Assembly: GCA_027563935.2 (NCBI GenBank) | Contig: JANVAS020000231.1 | Coordinates: forward strand, 15,208,001 to 15,272,000 | DNA: 64,000 bases | Direction of reading: 5' to 3' | Source: Costus lasius | Taxonomy: Eukaryota; Streptophyta; Magnoliopsida; Zingiberales; Costaceae | Shown here: positions 24,579 to 35,424 of the stretch, in pieces | Layout of the letters: each line of letters begins with the position of its first letter | How positions within the stretch are numbered: the first letter of the stretch is position 1 | The notes under the pieces: generated by a model | Seen by the model: only the letters and a program-made list of their open reading frames with translations | What the model was told of the DNA's origin: nothing | The model's database searches: none | Program-made: the position numbers and the translations under genes

Positions 24579-26279
24579 TGAAAGAACCCCTTAAATAAGG
24601 GGGGTCCCCTTCATGGGGGAGCATAACCCTTAGAGCATATGGCGCATAAAATTGTTCTCTTGCGGAATTAGGGTTATAAGATCGATACGCATGCAAAAGA
24701 TCAACTTGATAACAATAAGAAAACATTCATACCATCGCCATGGAAAGATGTTTCCTTGGAAGCAAAGATCAAAGTAGATCTTCTCCTTGTCGTCACACAC
24801 AAGATGATGTTGCTATCTCTCTTGGTGCTCCTTGTGCTAGCAAGGTTCCAAGAGGTCCTTGTCGAGTGAAGGGAAAAGAGATGTCTTTCTCCTTGGCCGA
24901 ATCCTCCTCAACCTTCAAGCGTCGCCGCACACCAAGTCGAGAAGAAAAATTTGCGAGAGGAATAAGTGAATTGGCGAAAATAGAGAATACTCTATTTCGG
25001 ATGAGTGCCCACTCGACATGGAGATCATGGTTACTAAAAATAGTAACCTCTCCTCATCCCAACGTTCACGCTATGTGAACTCATCGCCCACTCCTCTCCC
25101 TATGAACCAAGCGCTCTTTTAGTGAGCTGGTTCAATTGGTTCGGTTTAAGAACCAACCAAGCCAAGCGACAAGGCCTAGATCAAATAAACCCTAAGGCTT
25201 TAGATCTAACCGTCGATCTCTTTAATGCCCCTGATCTGACCGATCTGGCATCCATTCTCTCAATCGAAGCTTACCGATCTCAAGCCCTAATCAATCAAAC
25301 ATGATCAGACCAGATCTCACTTACAATCAGAGATTAAATCCCTTAAAACTGAACCCAAACAATTCAGTCCACACGATCTGACTTAAGTAAGCCATATCAT
25401 CAAATTGTGCGACCCTAAGGGTTTCCTTTAAATGTCGGTAACGATAATTCACATTATCACGATCATTGAGGGGTATCTAGCAACACATCACTGTCTCCCG
25501 ATATAAAGGAAAGAGTCTTCCAAGACTACACCCAAACCATAGTACAAGTGTGAATCATTTCACAAAGCATACATATTTCCTTTGCCACTGGATGTTCTTA
25601 TTGGACAAGTCTGTCAAACTTGTAACTCCAATATGATGAGCATGATTAGATCAGATGAACACTGTCACCTGGGTATGGCCATACACTCTCTCAATCATCT
25701 CATCCAGGGGGCCCCTTTAGAACATCACACTCCTTAAACAAGGAGACGGCAATCCTATGTCTATCACTAGTGCCCTAACCTGACTCAAGCTCACCATCCA
25801 AGATAGTCTATAATCATTATGTTTCAAATGATATTGAACTAACTCAAAATAATGACAATCATCATTTAGAAAACACAAGTGATCTCAAGTCAGAGGAAAT
25901 GTGCCACTTGTCTTATACAAGGAATATTCACGTTGTGACAAACAACTGAACATCCTAGTAGGGTCTGTCCAGTACATCCCATGTACCCATGAGTCTACAT
26001 CTTATTCCATGCTCGAAGCATCCTATAAGATCAGAACACATATTAGTCTTAACCATATCAAGGCTGTCTCATGTTCACCAAGATACATCGACTAAGGACA
26101 TAACAGCATGTCAGCCCAGCTGAACAGCTTTGAGACATTATTCAGAAGAACATATATTGCAGCAGACAATGTAACTAACTGAATAACAACCATGCCTTTA
26201 TAAACATAATAGTTTATTACATGATACTTGTTACATTCCCACAGGCCTCAAACATTAGCCTTAAGGGCATACCCCAACA
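24579..26279 (-). repeat. 5' LTR of copia C
   Basis: 1701 bp, near-identical to 17157-18857. It drives the element in the minus direction. TATA-like and stem-loop landmarks are as in the other copies (SL2 variant at 25443-25458). Confidence 0.94.
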
Positions 26280-26615
26280 GGTCTGTCCAGTACATCCAAT
26301 GTACCCATGAGTCTACATCTTATTCCATGCTCGAAGCATCCTATAAGATTAGAACACATATTAGTCTCAATCATATCAAGGCCGTCTCATGTTCACCAAG
26401 ATATCTCGACTAAGGACATTACAGCATGTCAGCCAAGCTGAACAGCATTGAGACATTATTCAGAAGCACACTTATTGCAGCAGACAATGTAACAAACTGA
26501 ATAACAACCATTGCCTTTATAAACATAAGAGTTTATACATGATACTGAAAGAATCCCAAGGCCTCAAACATTAGCCTTAAGGGCATACCCCAACAATCTC
26601 CCACTTGCACTTAAT

Positions 26616-27420
26616 CTAATGGTTGAGAAATCTCAAACCCATATTATTACAGTGCTTCTCATGCTTCTGCTGCGCCAGAGGCTTGGTAAGCGGGTCAGCC
26701 AGATTGTCATCTGTATGAACCTTGCAGATTTTGATCTCACCACGATCAATGATCTCCCGGATCAAGTGAAATCGTCTCTGTATGTGCTTGGACTTCTGGT
26801 GCGACCGTGGTTCCTTTGCTTGTGCGATTGCTCCAGTGTTATCACAGAAGATAACCAAAGGATCTGCACTCGAAGGAACAACACCAAGTTCCTGAACGAA
26901 CTTGCGAATCCATACTGCCTCCTTAGATGCTTCCGAGGCTGCAACATACTCGGCTTTTGTTGTGGAATCAGCAACGATAGACTGTTTGAAACTTTTCCAC
27001 ACCACTGCTCCACCATTCAAGCTAAAAATATAGCCTGATTGCGATCGAAAATCATCCTGGTCAGATTGGAACGAAGCATCAGTATATCCTTCAATACTGA
27101 GTTCTTCCTGACCTCCATATATCAAGACCATATCTTTGGTCCTCCGAAGATATTTCAAAATGTTCTTGACTGCAATCCAGTGCGCCTGACCTGGATTACT
27201 TTGGAATCGACTGGTCACGCTTAACCCGTAAGCGACGTCTGGGCGAGTACATAACATCGCATACATAATGGACCCAATAGCCGAAGCATAAGGCGTATTG
27301 TCCATTTCATCTTTCTCAGTCTGTGTTAGTGGACACCGACTCTTTGAAAGATTCAGACCATGTCTGACTGGAAGATATCCTCTTTTAGAATTCTCTAAAT
27401 GAAATCTCTCCAGGACTTTA
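26616..27420 (-). pseudogene. Copia B pol, 3' part (end of RT and RNase H), separated by gypsy D
   Basis: Continues the frame of 35430-38509 after removal of element D and one CTTTA copy. It begins at the end of RT (DKVLERFHLE.. on the minus strand) and includes the complete RNase H with GYTDASF, EAEY-equivalent KAEY and FCDNTGAIAQ, stopping at 26616. The joined length (3885 nt) is a multiple of three, one codon longer than the intact copies. The gene was therefore open when D arrived. The ATG at 27305 is only an internal methionine, not a gene start. Confidence 0.93.
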
Positions 27421-29030
27421 TGATGTAGGACGGGGGTCTAAAGCATTCAAACAACGTCTTTTGAAAATAGTTTTGATAACTAGCTTAATAATAAGAAAAC
27501 CGTAGTTACACTAACGAGGTTTGAAACTAATTTTTTTGTATTTTAGTATATATAGGAAAACCGAGAACAAGTAGAACAGTAAAACCCTAGAAAGCAGTAA
27601 ATGCAGGAATTAAACTTACAGTGCAGCCCTTGAGAATTGAAGGGCTGTGCTTCCCGATCTTCACCGGTCCAACTCTGATGGAAGGTGTAGGGTGGAGCTT
27701 ACAAGCAAACACAGAAGATCCGTACAAGCCACGGATTTTAATACAAGAACAAATCAAGGGGTGAGGTTAGGCCTCACAAATTCCCTTGCTAATCCTAAGC
27801 AACTAAGGAAGGAGGGGGAGAAAGAGAAGGAAGGGGAAGGCGCCCCTTCTTTACCCACTCCAAGCGCAAGCTACAATGTAAATAAACAAGATTTAGTGTA
27901 GAGAAGAGTTCTTAGAGTCAAAATAAGAGGTGTAAAGAAGAAGACTTATCCGAAAGGGTGAGAACTCCTTGAAGCCGAGGATGCTTCTCTTCTTGCTCCA
28001 AACCGAGGGTGAAGAAAGGCTCCTTGTAGTGGCGCACACAAACAAAGAGGAAAGCTTCTTAGGGATTCGGTGGAAGAGCTAGAAGAAAGGGATAGAGCTC
28101 GGCTAAAGAGAACTTGAACACTAACACAATTAATTAAGCTAGGCAACTAATAGACAATATATTTCATCAAGAGGTAATCGAAAATACAAGGGGGAGGTCA
28201 TGCTTTTATAGGTGAGATGGGGCTAGGGCAGGATAGTAATTGTCTTCCATGCGCCTATTACAAAAATGGATGGAGTTTGAATTTCAAATTCATGGTGATG
28301 TGGGCGCAAATCCTCTTCATGAGTTTCCTTCTTTGGTGATCTTTGTTTGGCAACTCTTTAAGTGCTTGAGGGTTGTCTTCTTATCTTTGGCGACAAGCTT
28401 GGTGGCGCATGGACAAGGGATTTCAAAATTTGAATCCTTTCCATGAAGGCATGGGCGACAACAAGAGTTGGAATCTTCTCATTAATATCTTCATAAATGC
28501 TCTCCTCTAATTGTGGATCTTGATGAGTAATCCCTTTGATTGTGGATCTTGATGGAGGAGATTTGAATTCATTCCTCTAGTGGTTGGCGCATATAACTTG
28601 ATTGGATGATGAGGTGGTTGATTGCTTCCTTGAAGATGCGCCCAACAAAAATAGCAAGTAAGTTATGACATGGATTGAAGTGAGCTTGGGCTTTGAAGTC
28701 CTCCTTTCCTTTTCTGGAGCTGAACTTGATGAGTGGAGCTTGAGTGACCTTGAGCTGGATCTTGAGCTGCTCCTTTCCTGATTGACCTGCCAAAATGATC
28801 CTAATGCCTACATGCACTACTTATGATGCAAGAATACATAAGTTCATGAATTACAATGCACTACCTACTACAAGTGGACTTGCCATAAGGTCTACATGAT
28901 GCATGTTTTTATTGAAAAGTAAATTACCCTAGATGCCATGCAAGAAATGGAACCCTAAGGGAACCCATATCAATTAGGTACCCTACGGGTCCGACCAGAT
29001 CTCCTCAGAGCAGGGCTACTGCCTCCATCA
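27421..29030 (-). repeat. 3' LTR of gypsy D
   Basis: 1610 bp, TGATGTAGGACGGGG..GCCTCCATCA. Its right end (28970-29030) carries the last 20 codons, stop included, of the D polyprotein. Differs from the other LTR at four sites that I see, one of them in the stop codon. Confidence 0.95.
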
Positions 29031-32000
29031 GCTCTCCCCGGGTTGAAAGAATTCTCCTCTGGAGAATTGTCCTTATACCCTTGGAGTAACTCAGGGGTGG
29101 CTATAGCTAGCTCAGACTCAGGAAGCCATACCTCTTTACCATTAATGAGTCTAACACGATAAAACATTTGTACCTCATCAGTGGTGAACTTGGCTTGGTC
29201 TTCAAGAATAGCCTCAATCTCCATTTTGTGAGGGTCACTTGGATCTGGTATGGAGAGGGGCTCATGATAGAGAGTGAGATCCTCCACTTTGACGGTAGTG
29301 GGGATCCCCAGTTCAGGTGGCAGGTCGAGGACATAGGCATTGTCGTTGATTTTGTCTACAATGGTGAAGGGGCCTAGTCCTTTTGCCTCCAACTTGTGTC
29401 CAATCCCATGGATGCGCTCTTCCCGTGCTCGTAGGATCACCTTATCACCTGTAGAAAATAATCTTTCTCGGCGATGTTTGTTAGCAGCTTCGCGATATTG
29501 ATTAACAGATTCTAGCATTTTTGAAAATATTTCAGCATGCATTTGCGAGGTATTTAATGCAAAGTCACGAGCAGGTAAGGAGGTTCTAAAGTGTCTAGGT
29601 AGGGGGAAGAGATCTATGGGTTTGTTGGGTTGATATCCTAGGTTGGCTTGGAAGGGGGAGAGACCTGTGGTCTTGTTGACTGTACTGTTGTAGGAGAACT
29701 CGGCAGTGGGTAAGAGTTTATCCCAGTTGCCAGGGTGTTCACTCACCAAACTTCTAAGGATACTCCCAAGTGATCGGTTGACCACTTCAGTCTGCCCATC
29801 CGTCTCGGGATGGTAGGCTGTGGAGAACTTGAGCTTTGTTCCTAGAAGGGTCCAGAGGGTTCTCCAAAAATGACTTACAAACCTAGGGTCTCTATCAGAC
29901 ACTATAGTTAGAGGTGTTCCACGTAGCCTTACAACTTCCCTAAAGAAGAGTTTAGCAACATGGGAGGCATCAGTGGTTTTGGTGCAAGCTATGAAATGGG
30001 CCATCTTAGTAAATCTATCAACTACCACAAATATAGAATCATGTTTAGCTGAGGTTCGGGGTAGTCCTAGAATGAAGTCCATACTAAGGTCTTGCCAAGG
30101 GGCTTGGGGAATAGGTAAGGGAGTGTACAGGCCGGGACTATGCTTGTGGACTTTGGTGAGCTGACAAGTCCTACAATGTTTCACAACCTTGGCTACATCT
30201 TGGTAAAGGTTCGGCCAGTAGAACCGTTCCTTTACAAGGGCTTGGGTCTTATCTCGACCGTGGTGCCCGGCAGACCCGCCTCCGTGCAATTCCCAAACAA
30301 GGAATTCTCGGATGGAAGTCTTCGGCACACAAAGGGTTGGTCCCAGAAAGAGATACCCATCCCTAAGGGTGTAGAGGGGGTGGCTTAATGGGTCTTGACG
30401 AAGGTCAGCATATAAAGTAGAAAAATCAGGACATTCAAGATAAGCACTTTTCATGGATTCAAAGCAGGTAACTTCAACATGCATTTTATTCAAAAGTAAA
30501 GTTACTCTACTAAGGGCATCTGCTACTTTATTCTCAGATCCTGATTTATGTCTAAGCGCAAAAGTGTATTGTTGTAAGTATTCGACCCACTTAGCATGCC
30601 TTGAGTTTAACTTTTTCTGAGCACTTAGGTAGGAGAGGGCCTGGTGGTCACTGTTAAGGGTAAACTCCCTATGGATGAGGTAATGTCTCCAATACCTTAG
30701 GGCTTGGACTACAGCATAAAATTCCTTATCATAGGTAGAGTATTTTTGTTTTGCCTCGTTGAGTTTTTCACTAAAGAAGGCTATGGGATGACCTTCTTGG
30801 CTTAGGGTTCCCCCTATGCCAACTCCAGAGGCGTCACAATCTACCTCAAAGACTTTACTGAAGTCAGGCAATCTAAGGACCGGGGCGGTGGTCATCTTAT
30901 CCTTAAGTTCTTGGAAGGCTTTGCTAGCAGCTTTGGTCCAGGAGAATTCACCTTGTTTTAGGCAACTAGTGATAGGTGCCACTATAGAGCTGAAGTTCCT
31001 TATGAATCTCCTATAGAAGGTAGCTAGGCCATGGAAACTTCTGACCTCAGTGATGGTCTTAGGTTCAGGCCAATCTTTGATGGCTTGGATTTTGGATGGG
31101 TCGGCTTGAAGGCCATGCTCAGACACTATGAATCCTAAGAAGATCACACTATGTGACAGAAAGGAGCATTTCTTGAGATTGATGTAGAGTTGCTCTTCCT
31201 TAAGAAGGTCAAGGGTCTTCCTAAGGTGTTCTAGGTGTTCCTCTTTAGTCTTACTATAGATGAGGATATCATCAAAGTAGACTACCAGGAATTTTCCAAT
31301 GAAAGGCTTCAAGACTTGAGTCATGAGTCTCATGAATGTGGAAGGGGCATTAGTCAAGCCAAAAGGCATGACTAACCATTCATAGAGACCATCCTTGGTC
31401 TTGAAGGCTGTCTTCCATTCATCACCTAGCCTTATCCTGACCTGGTGGTATCCACTCCTTAAGTCAAGCTTACTAAACCACTTGGAGCCAACTAACATGT
31501 CTAGCATGTCATCAAGTCTAGGAATAGGAAACCTATACTTTACTGTGATTTTGTTTATGGCTCTGCAGTCTATGCACATGCGCCAACTGCCATCCTTTTT
31601 AGGGGTGAGCAGAGCAGGCACGGCGCAAGGGCTTAGACTTTCTCTGATATGTCCTTTCTCTAATAGGTCATCTACCTGCCTCTTAAGTTCTTGATGCTCA
31701 GTAGGGTTCATCCTATAGTGGGGTAGATTGGGAAGGGTTGAACCAGGGACAAGATCTATTGCATGCTGGATGTCCCTAAGAGGTGGGAGACCTGTGGGTA
31801 GTTCTTCAGGGGTAAGCTCATTATATTGTTCTAAGAGGGCTTCTACTTCAGGGGGTGGTTTGCTCTCTTCCTCTTGGTTGACTTCTTTCAGGACTAAGGT
31901 GTATAAAGGTTGATCAGGTCTATAATCCTTAGGTCTCATGAGCTGAAGGGTTGGTTGTATGGTTTTGTTCTCTTCTATTTTCCCCTTATTGGTTGAGACT

Positions 32001-33736
32001 TTAAGCTCTCTAGGCATAGATGGTTTAAGTTTGATCTTTTGACCTGAGTGACTAAAGACATAGGTGTTAGTCCGACCGTAGTGGACTACATCCATGTCAT
32101 ATAGCCATGGTCTGCCTAGAAGGACTTGAGCGACATCCATGGTGATGACGTCGCACCAAATTTGTCCATCATAGGTACCAAACTGTAAAGGCACTAGACT
32201 CCTATGAGTTACTGGCACACTAGACTGGTTGACCCAAGAGATGTTATAAGGGGTTGGGTGAGCTTCCATCTTAAGCTTAAACTTGGTGACAGCAGAGTGG
32301 GAGACAGCGTTGAGACTACTACCCCCATCTATCACTACTTTGCACATGTTTCCATTGCATTTCGTGTAAGTGTGGAAGATACTAGTTCTTCGCCAATCGT
32401 CCGTGGGTGAGGGTTTGATCAGGGTACACCTAACAACTCCTAAGGTGTTTTGGACAGGTTCCTCACTACTATCATAATCATTATCTTCTAGGATTTGGCA
32501 GTCAGTATCTGGATCATTAATATCTTCAAGCCTAGGGGTTTGGGTTTCCTCACCTAGGTATAAGACTCGTTTGGGACAGTCTTTTATATAGTGTCCATAT
32601 TGTTGACACCCATGGCACTTGACCCTAGATGGTTCTGGATAACTCGAGGGATTGGTTCTAGGAGTGTTAGAGTTTTGCGGTTGGGTTGGTCTAGGAGAGC
32701 TTTGAGGTTGGGTTGGTCTAGGACTTGGTCTAGAGGCACTAAACTCTTTCCTATAGGCAACCTTAAGTTCTTGTTCAATCTCCTTGGCTCTAAGATGGGC
32801 AACCTCTATGGAATCTATCTGGTAGTAGGTAAGGCCCTTTCTAATCTCAGATCGGAGACCATTTTTATACCTGCTAAGGGTAAATAGAGGGTTTTCTCCT
32901 GGGTTTCCCCTAAGGAGGAATTCCTCAAAGCTAGCAGTGTATTGGTCAACGGTCATTGCTCCTTGGGTTAAGCTAGAGGCTTGGTCAAACAACTTACTCT
33001 GAAAATATGAGGGAACATATTTCAGTTTAAGTTGTTGGCGCATTTCTAGCCAGGTGTCTATGGGAGGAAGGTTGAGCCTTTGTTGGTTGTTCTCTACATT
33101 GGTCCAATACAACCTAGCATTTCCCTCAAGAAGGCACTTTGCAAGTCGGACCTTGCTGTGCTCAGGGATCATACTCCACTCGAAATATTGTTCGAGTTTG
33201 GTTGTCCAGTCCAAGAAGTCTCGGGGTTCTAGGGAGCCATTGAAGGTTGGTGGGTTGAGTTTGATGGCGCGGTGCACATCATCCTCCCTGAATCTGGGTT
33301 GAGGTGGGGTTTGAATAGGAGGTCCATTCCACATATTGGGTTGGTGGTTTCCCGCATGGTTTGGATTGGGGTATCCATTCCATGTTGGTTGAGCGCCTGC
33401 ACGGTTTGGGGTTTGATGCCCGTTCCACGCAGGTGGTTGTTGGGTTTCTACATGATGAGGGCTAGGTGGTTCACTAGCATGATGGGAAGACCTCTCCCTA
33501 AAATCATGAAATTCAGTAGTAAGTTGGTTAAGGCTTCGGGTAAGGGTCCCTATCTGCTCAGTTAAGAACTCAAACCTTTCATCTGTAGCATTGTGATCCA
33601 TGGTGGGATTTTGTTCTTGTTGTTGGGTTTTAGACCGAGTTTGCATGGGTGTTTTGACAAGATATAAGTTTTGAAAATAAGGCCAAAATGATAGATAAGA
33701 TAAGTAGTCAACTTCTTTCAAACAACCTAAATCCAA
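28970..33736 (-). CDS. Gypsy gag-pol polyprotein of element D (1588 aa)
   Basis: Single frame. The likely start is Met31 (33646, MQTRSKTQQ) rather than Met1. Order: gag about 150-330 (FLDWTTKLEQYF, YFQSKLFDQASSL); zinc knuckle C374-C387 (CHGCQQYGHYIKDC); protease D470-G-G-S-S; RT about 680-870 with D758 and YFDD 820-823; RNase H from about 965 (D968); integrase zinc region H1151..C1188-X2-C1191; catalytic D1220, D1281, E1317; and a C-terminal stretch (about 1500-1560, EIEAILEDQ.. and VWLPESELA) resembling a weak chromodomain. The last residues (..PALRRSGRTRRVPN) are encoded inside the LTR. The protease DGG differs from the common DSG/DTG. The frame is intact. It resembles CRM/Reina-type chromoviruses, a subfamily call of low certainty. 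Confidence 0.94.
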   Translation of the reverse strand: MDLGCLKEVDYLSYLSFWPYFQNLYLVKTPMQTRSKTQQQEQNPTMDHNATDERFEFLTEQIGTLTRSLNQLTTEFHDFRERSSHHASEPPSPHHVETQQPPAWNGHQTPNRAGAQPTWNGYPNPNHAGNHQPNMWNGPPIQTPPQPRFREDDVHRAIKLNPPTFNGSLEPRDFLDWTTKLEQYFEWSMIPEHSKVRLAKCLLEGNARLYWTNVENNQQRLNLPPIDTWLEMRQQLKLKYVPSYFQSKLFDQASSLTQGAMTVDQYTASFEEFLLRGNPGENPLFTLSRYKNGLRSEIRKGLTYYQIDSIEVAHLRAKEIEQELKVAYRKEFSASRPSPRPTQPQSSPRPTQPQNSNTPRTNPSSYPEPSRVKCHGCQQYGHYIKDCPKRVLYLGEETQTPRLEDINDPDTDCQILEDNDYDSSEEPVQNTLGVVRCTLIKPSPTDDWRRTSIFHTYTKCNGNMCKVVIDGGSSLNAVSHSAVTKFKLKMEAHPTPYNISWVNQSSVPVTHRSLVPLQFGTYDGQIWCDVITMDVAQVLLGRPWLYDMDVVHYGRTNTYVFSHSGQKIKLKPSMPRELKVSTNKGKIEENKTIQPTLQLMRPKDYRPDQPLYTLVLKEVNQEEESKPPPEVEALLEQYNELTPEELPTGLPPLRDIQHAIDLVPGSTLPNLPHYRMNPTEHQELKRQVDDLLEKGHIRESLSPCAVPALLTPKKDGSWRMCIDCRAINKITVKYRFPIPRLDDMLDMLVGSKWFSKLDLRSGYHQVRIRLGDEWKTAFKTKDGLYEWLVMPFGLTNAPSTFMRLMTQVLKPFIGKFLVVYFDDILIYSKTKEEHLEHLRKTLDLLKEEQLYINLKKCSFLSHSVIFLGFIVSEHGLQADPSKIQAIKDWPEPKTITEVRSFHGLATFYRRFIRNFSSIVAPITSCLKQGEFSWTKAASKAFQELKDKMTTAPVLRLPDFSKVFEVDCDASGVGIGGTLSQEGHPIAFFSEKLNEAKQKYSTYDKEFYAVVQALRYWRHYLIHREFTLNSDHQALSYLSAQKKLNSRHAKWVEYLQQYTFALRHKSGSENKVADALSRVTLLLNKMHVEVTCFESMKSAYLECPDFSTLYADLRQDPLSHPLYTLRDGYLFLGPTLCVPKTSIREFLVWELHGGGSAGHHGRDKTQALVKERFYWPNLYQDVAKVVKHCRTCQLTKVHKHSPGLYTPLPIPQAPWQDLSMDFILGLPRTSAKHDSIFVVVDRFTKMAHFIACTKTTDASHVAKLFFREVVRLRGTPLTIVSDRDPRFVSHFWRTLWTLLGTKLKFSTAYHPETDGQTEVVNRSLGSILRSLVSEHPGNWDKLLPTAEFSYNSTVNKTTGLSPFQANLGYQPNKPIDLFPLPRHFRTSLPARDFALNTSQMHAEIFSKMLESVNQYREAANKHRRERLFSTGDKVILRAREERIHGIGHKLEAKGLGPFTIVDKINDNAYVLDLPPELGIPTTVKVEDLTLYHEPLSIPDPSDPHKMEIEAILEDQAKFTTDEVQMFYRVRLINGKEVWLPESELAIATPELLQGYKDNSPEENSFNPGRADGGSSPALRRSGRTRRVPN

Positions 33737-33799
33737 AGACCGCTTAGAAGTAGAAAAATAAGTTTTTGAGGCTTAAAATTTCTAGTCTAAGAGCCAAAA

Positions 33800-33811
33800 G
33801 CTCTGATACCA
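33800..33811 (-). other. Primer-binding site of gypsy D
   Basis: The minus strand reads TGGTATCAGAGC, three bases from the 5' LTR end at 33815. It is complementary to initiator tRNA-Met, the primer of chromoviruses and of the copia elements here. Confidence 0.9.
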
Positions 33812-33814
33812 AGC

Positions 33815-35424
33815 TGATGTAGGACGGGGGTCTAAAGCATTCAAACAACGTCTTTTGAAAATAGTTTTGATAACTAGCTTAATAATAAGAAAACCGTAGT
33901 TACACTAACGAGGTTTGAAACTAATTTTTTTGTATTTTAGTATATATAGGAAAACCGAGAACAAGTAGAACAGTAAAACCCTAGAAAGCAGTAAATGCAG
34001 GAATTAAACTTACAGTGCAGCCCTTGAGAATTGAAGGGCTGTGCTTCCCGATCTTCACCGGTCCAACTCTGATGGAAGGTGTAGGGTGGAGCTTACAAGC
34101 AAACACAGAAGATCCGTACAAGCCACGGATTTTAATACAAGAACAAATCAAGGGGTGAGGTTAGGCCTCACAAATTCCCTTGCTAATCCTAAGCAACTAA
34201 GGAAGGAGGGGGAGAAAGAGAAGGAAGGGGAAGGCACCCCTTCTTTACCCACTCCAAGCGCAAGCTACAATGTAAATAAACAAGATTTAGTGTAGAGAAG
34301 AGTTCTTAGAGTCAAAATAAGAGGTGTAAAGAAGAAGACTTATCCGAAAGGGTGAGAACTCCTTGAAGCCGAGGATGCTTCTCTTCTTGCTCCAAACCGA
34401 GGGTGAAGAAAGGCTCCTTGTAGTGGCGCACACAAACAAAGAGGAAAGCTTCTTAGGGATTCAGTGGAAGAGCTAGAAGAAAGGGATAGAGCTCGGCTAA
34501 AGAGAACTTGAACACTAACACAATTAATTAAGCTAGGCAACTAATAGACAATATATTTCATCAAGAGGTAATCGAAAATACAAGGGGGAGGTCATGCTTT
34601 TATAGGTGAGATGGGGCTAGGGCAGGATAGTAATTGTCTTCCATGCGCCTATTACAAAAATGGATGGAGTTTGAATTTCAAATTCATGGTGATGTGGGCG
34701 CAAATCCTCTTCATGAGTTTCCTTCTTTGGTGATCTTTGTTTGGCAACTCTTTAAGTGCTTGAGGGTTGTCTTCTTATCTTTGGCGACAAGCTTGGTGGC
34801 GCATGGACAAGGGATTTCAAAATTTGAATCCTTTCCATGAAGGCATGGGCGACAACAAGAGTTGGAATCTTCTCATTAATATCTTCATAAATGCTCTCCT
34901 CTAATTGTGGATCTTGATGAGTAATCCCTTTGATTTTGGATCTTGATGGAGGAGATTTGAATTCATTCCTCTAGTGGTTGGCGCATATAACTTGATTGGA
35001 TGATGAGGTGGTTGATTGCTTCCTTGAAGATGCGCCCAACAAAAATAGCAAGTAAGTTATGACATGGATTGAAGTGAGCTTGGGCTTTGAAGTCCTCCTT
35101 TCCTTTTCTGGAGCTGAACTTGATGAGTGGAGCTTGAGTGACCTTGAGCTGGATCTTGAGCTGCTCCTTTCCTGATTGACCTGCCAAAATGATCCTAATG
35201 CCTACATGCACTACTTATGATGCAAGAATACATAAGTTCATGAATTACAATGCACTACCTACTACAAGTGGACTTGCCATAAGGTCTACATGATGCATGT
35301 TTTTATTGAAAAGTAAATTACCCTAGATGCCATGCAAGAAATGGAACCCTAAGGGAACCCATATCGATTAGGTACCCTACGGGTCCGACCAGATCTCCTC
35401 AGAGCAGGGCTACTGCCTCCATCA
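33815..35424 (-). repeat. 5' LTR of gypsy D
   Basis: 1610 bp copy of 27421-29030. At the site equivalent to the polyprotein stop it has CGA instead of TGA (35364-35366). Directly right of 35424 is CTTTA and then B's pol frame. Confidence 0.95.

Larger units (their letters stand above)
17157..26279 (-). mobile_element. Copia element C, full-length and apparently intact
   Basis: 9123 bp, flanked by GGTCT (17152-17156 and 26280-26284). LTRs are 17157-18857 and 24579-26279, both exactly 1701 bp; by eye I find two differences (near 17652, G/A, and near 18039, G/T). The primer-binding site (reverse complement GCTCTGATACCA, 24565-24576) and the polypurine tract (ATCTCCCACTT, 18858-18868) are in place, and the 1293-residue gag-pol frame is open. 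It has everything seen in an autonomous copia element, so it is a candidate for current mobility. Confidence 0.95.
15784..26595 (-). repeat. 3' LTR of B, split by copia element C
   Basis: Segments 15784-17156 and 26285-26595. The gap is element C with target duplication GGTCT (17152-17156 and 26280-26284). Sequence begins TGCAAGTCCCCTAATC on the plus strand (reversed LTR end) and closes CCCCAACA at 26595, next to the polypurine tract ATCTCCCACTT (26596-26606, reverse complement). Confidence 0.92.
27421..35424 (-). mobile_element. Gypsy element D (Ty3/gypsy, chromovirus-like), full-length
   Basis: 8004 bp inserted in B's pol frame, with CTTTA at 27416-27420 and 35425-35429. LTRs are 27421-29030 and 33815-35424, both 1610 bp, bounded by TGATG..CATCA. 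I count four differences. The primer-binding site at 33800-33811 (TGGTATCAGAGC on the minus strand) lies three bases from the LTR. One gag-pol frame fills the interior and runs into the 3' LTR. Integrase follows RT, as in Ty3/gypsy. Confidence 0.95.

Noticed and set aside
26616..27305. 229-codon RNase H-like ORF as an independent gene
   Set aside because: Its ATG is an internal Met of B's pol. The frame continues upstream to the CTTTA junction at 27420 and rejoins the 5' part.
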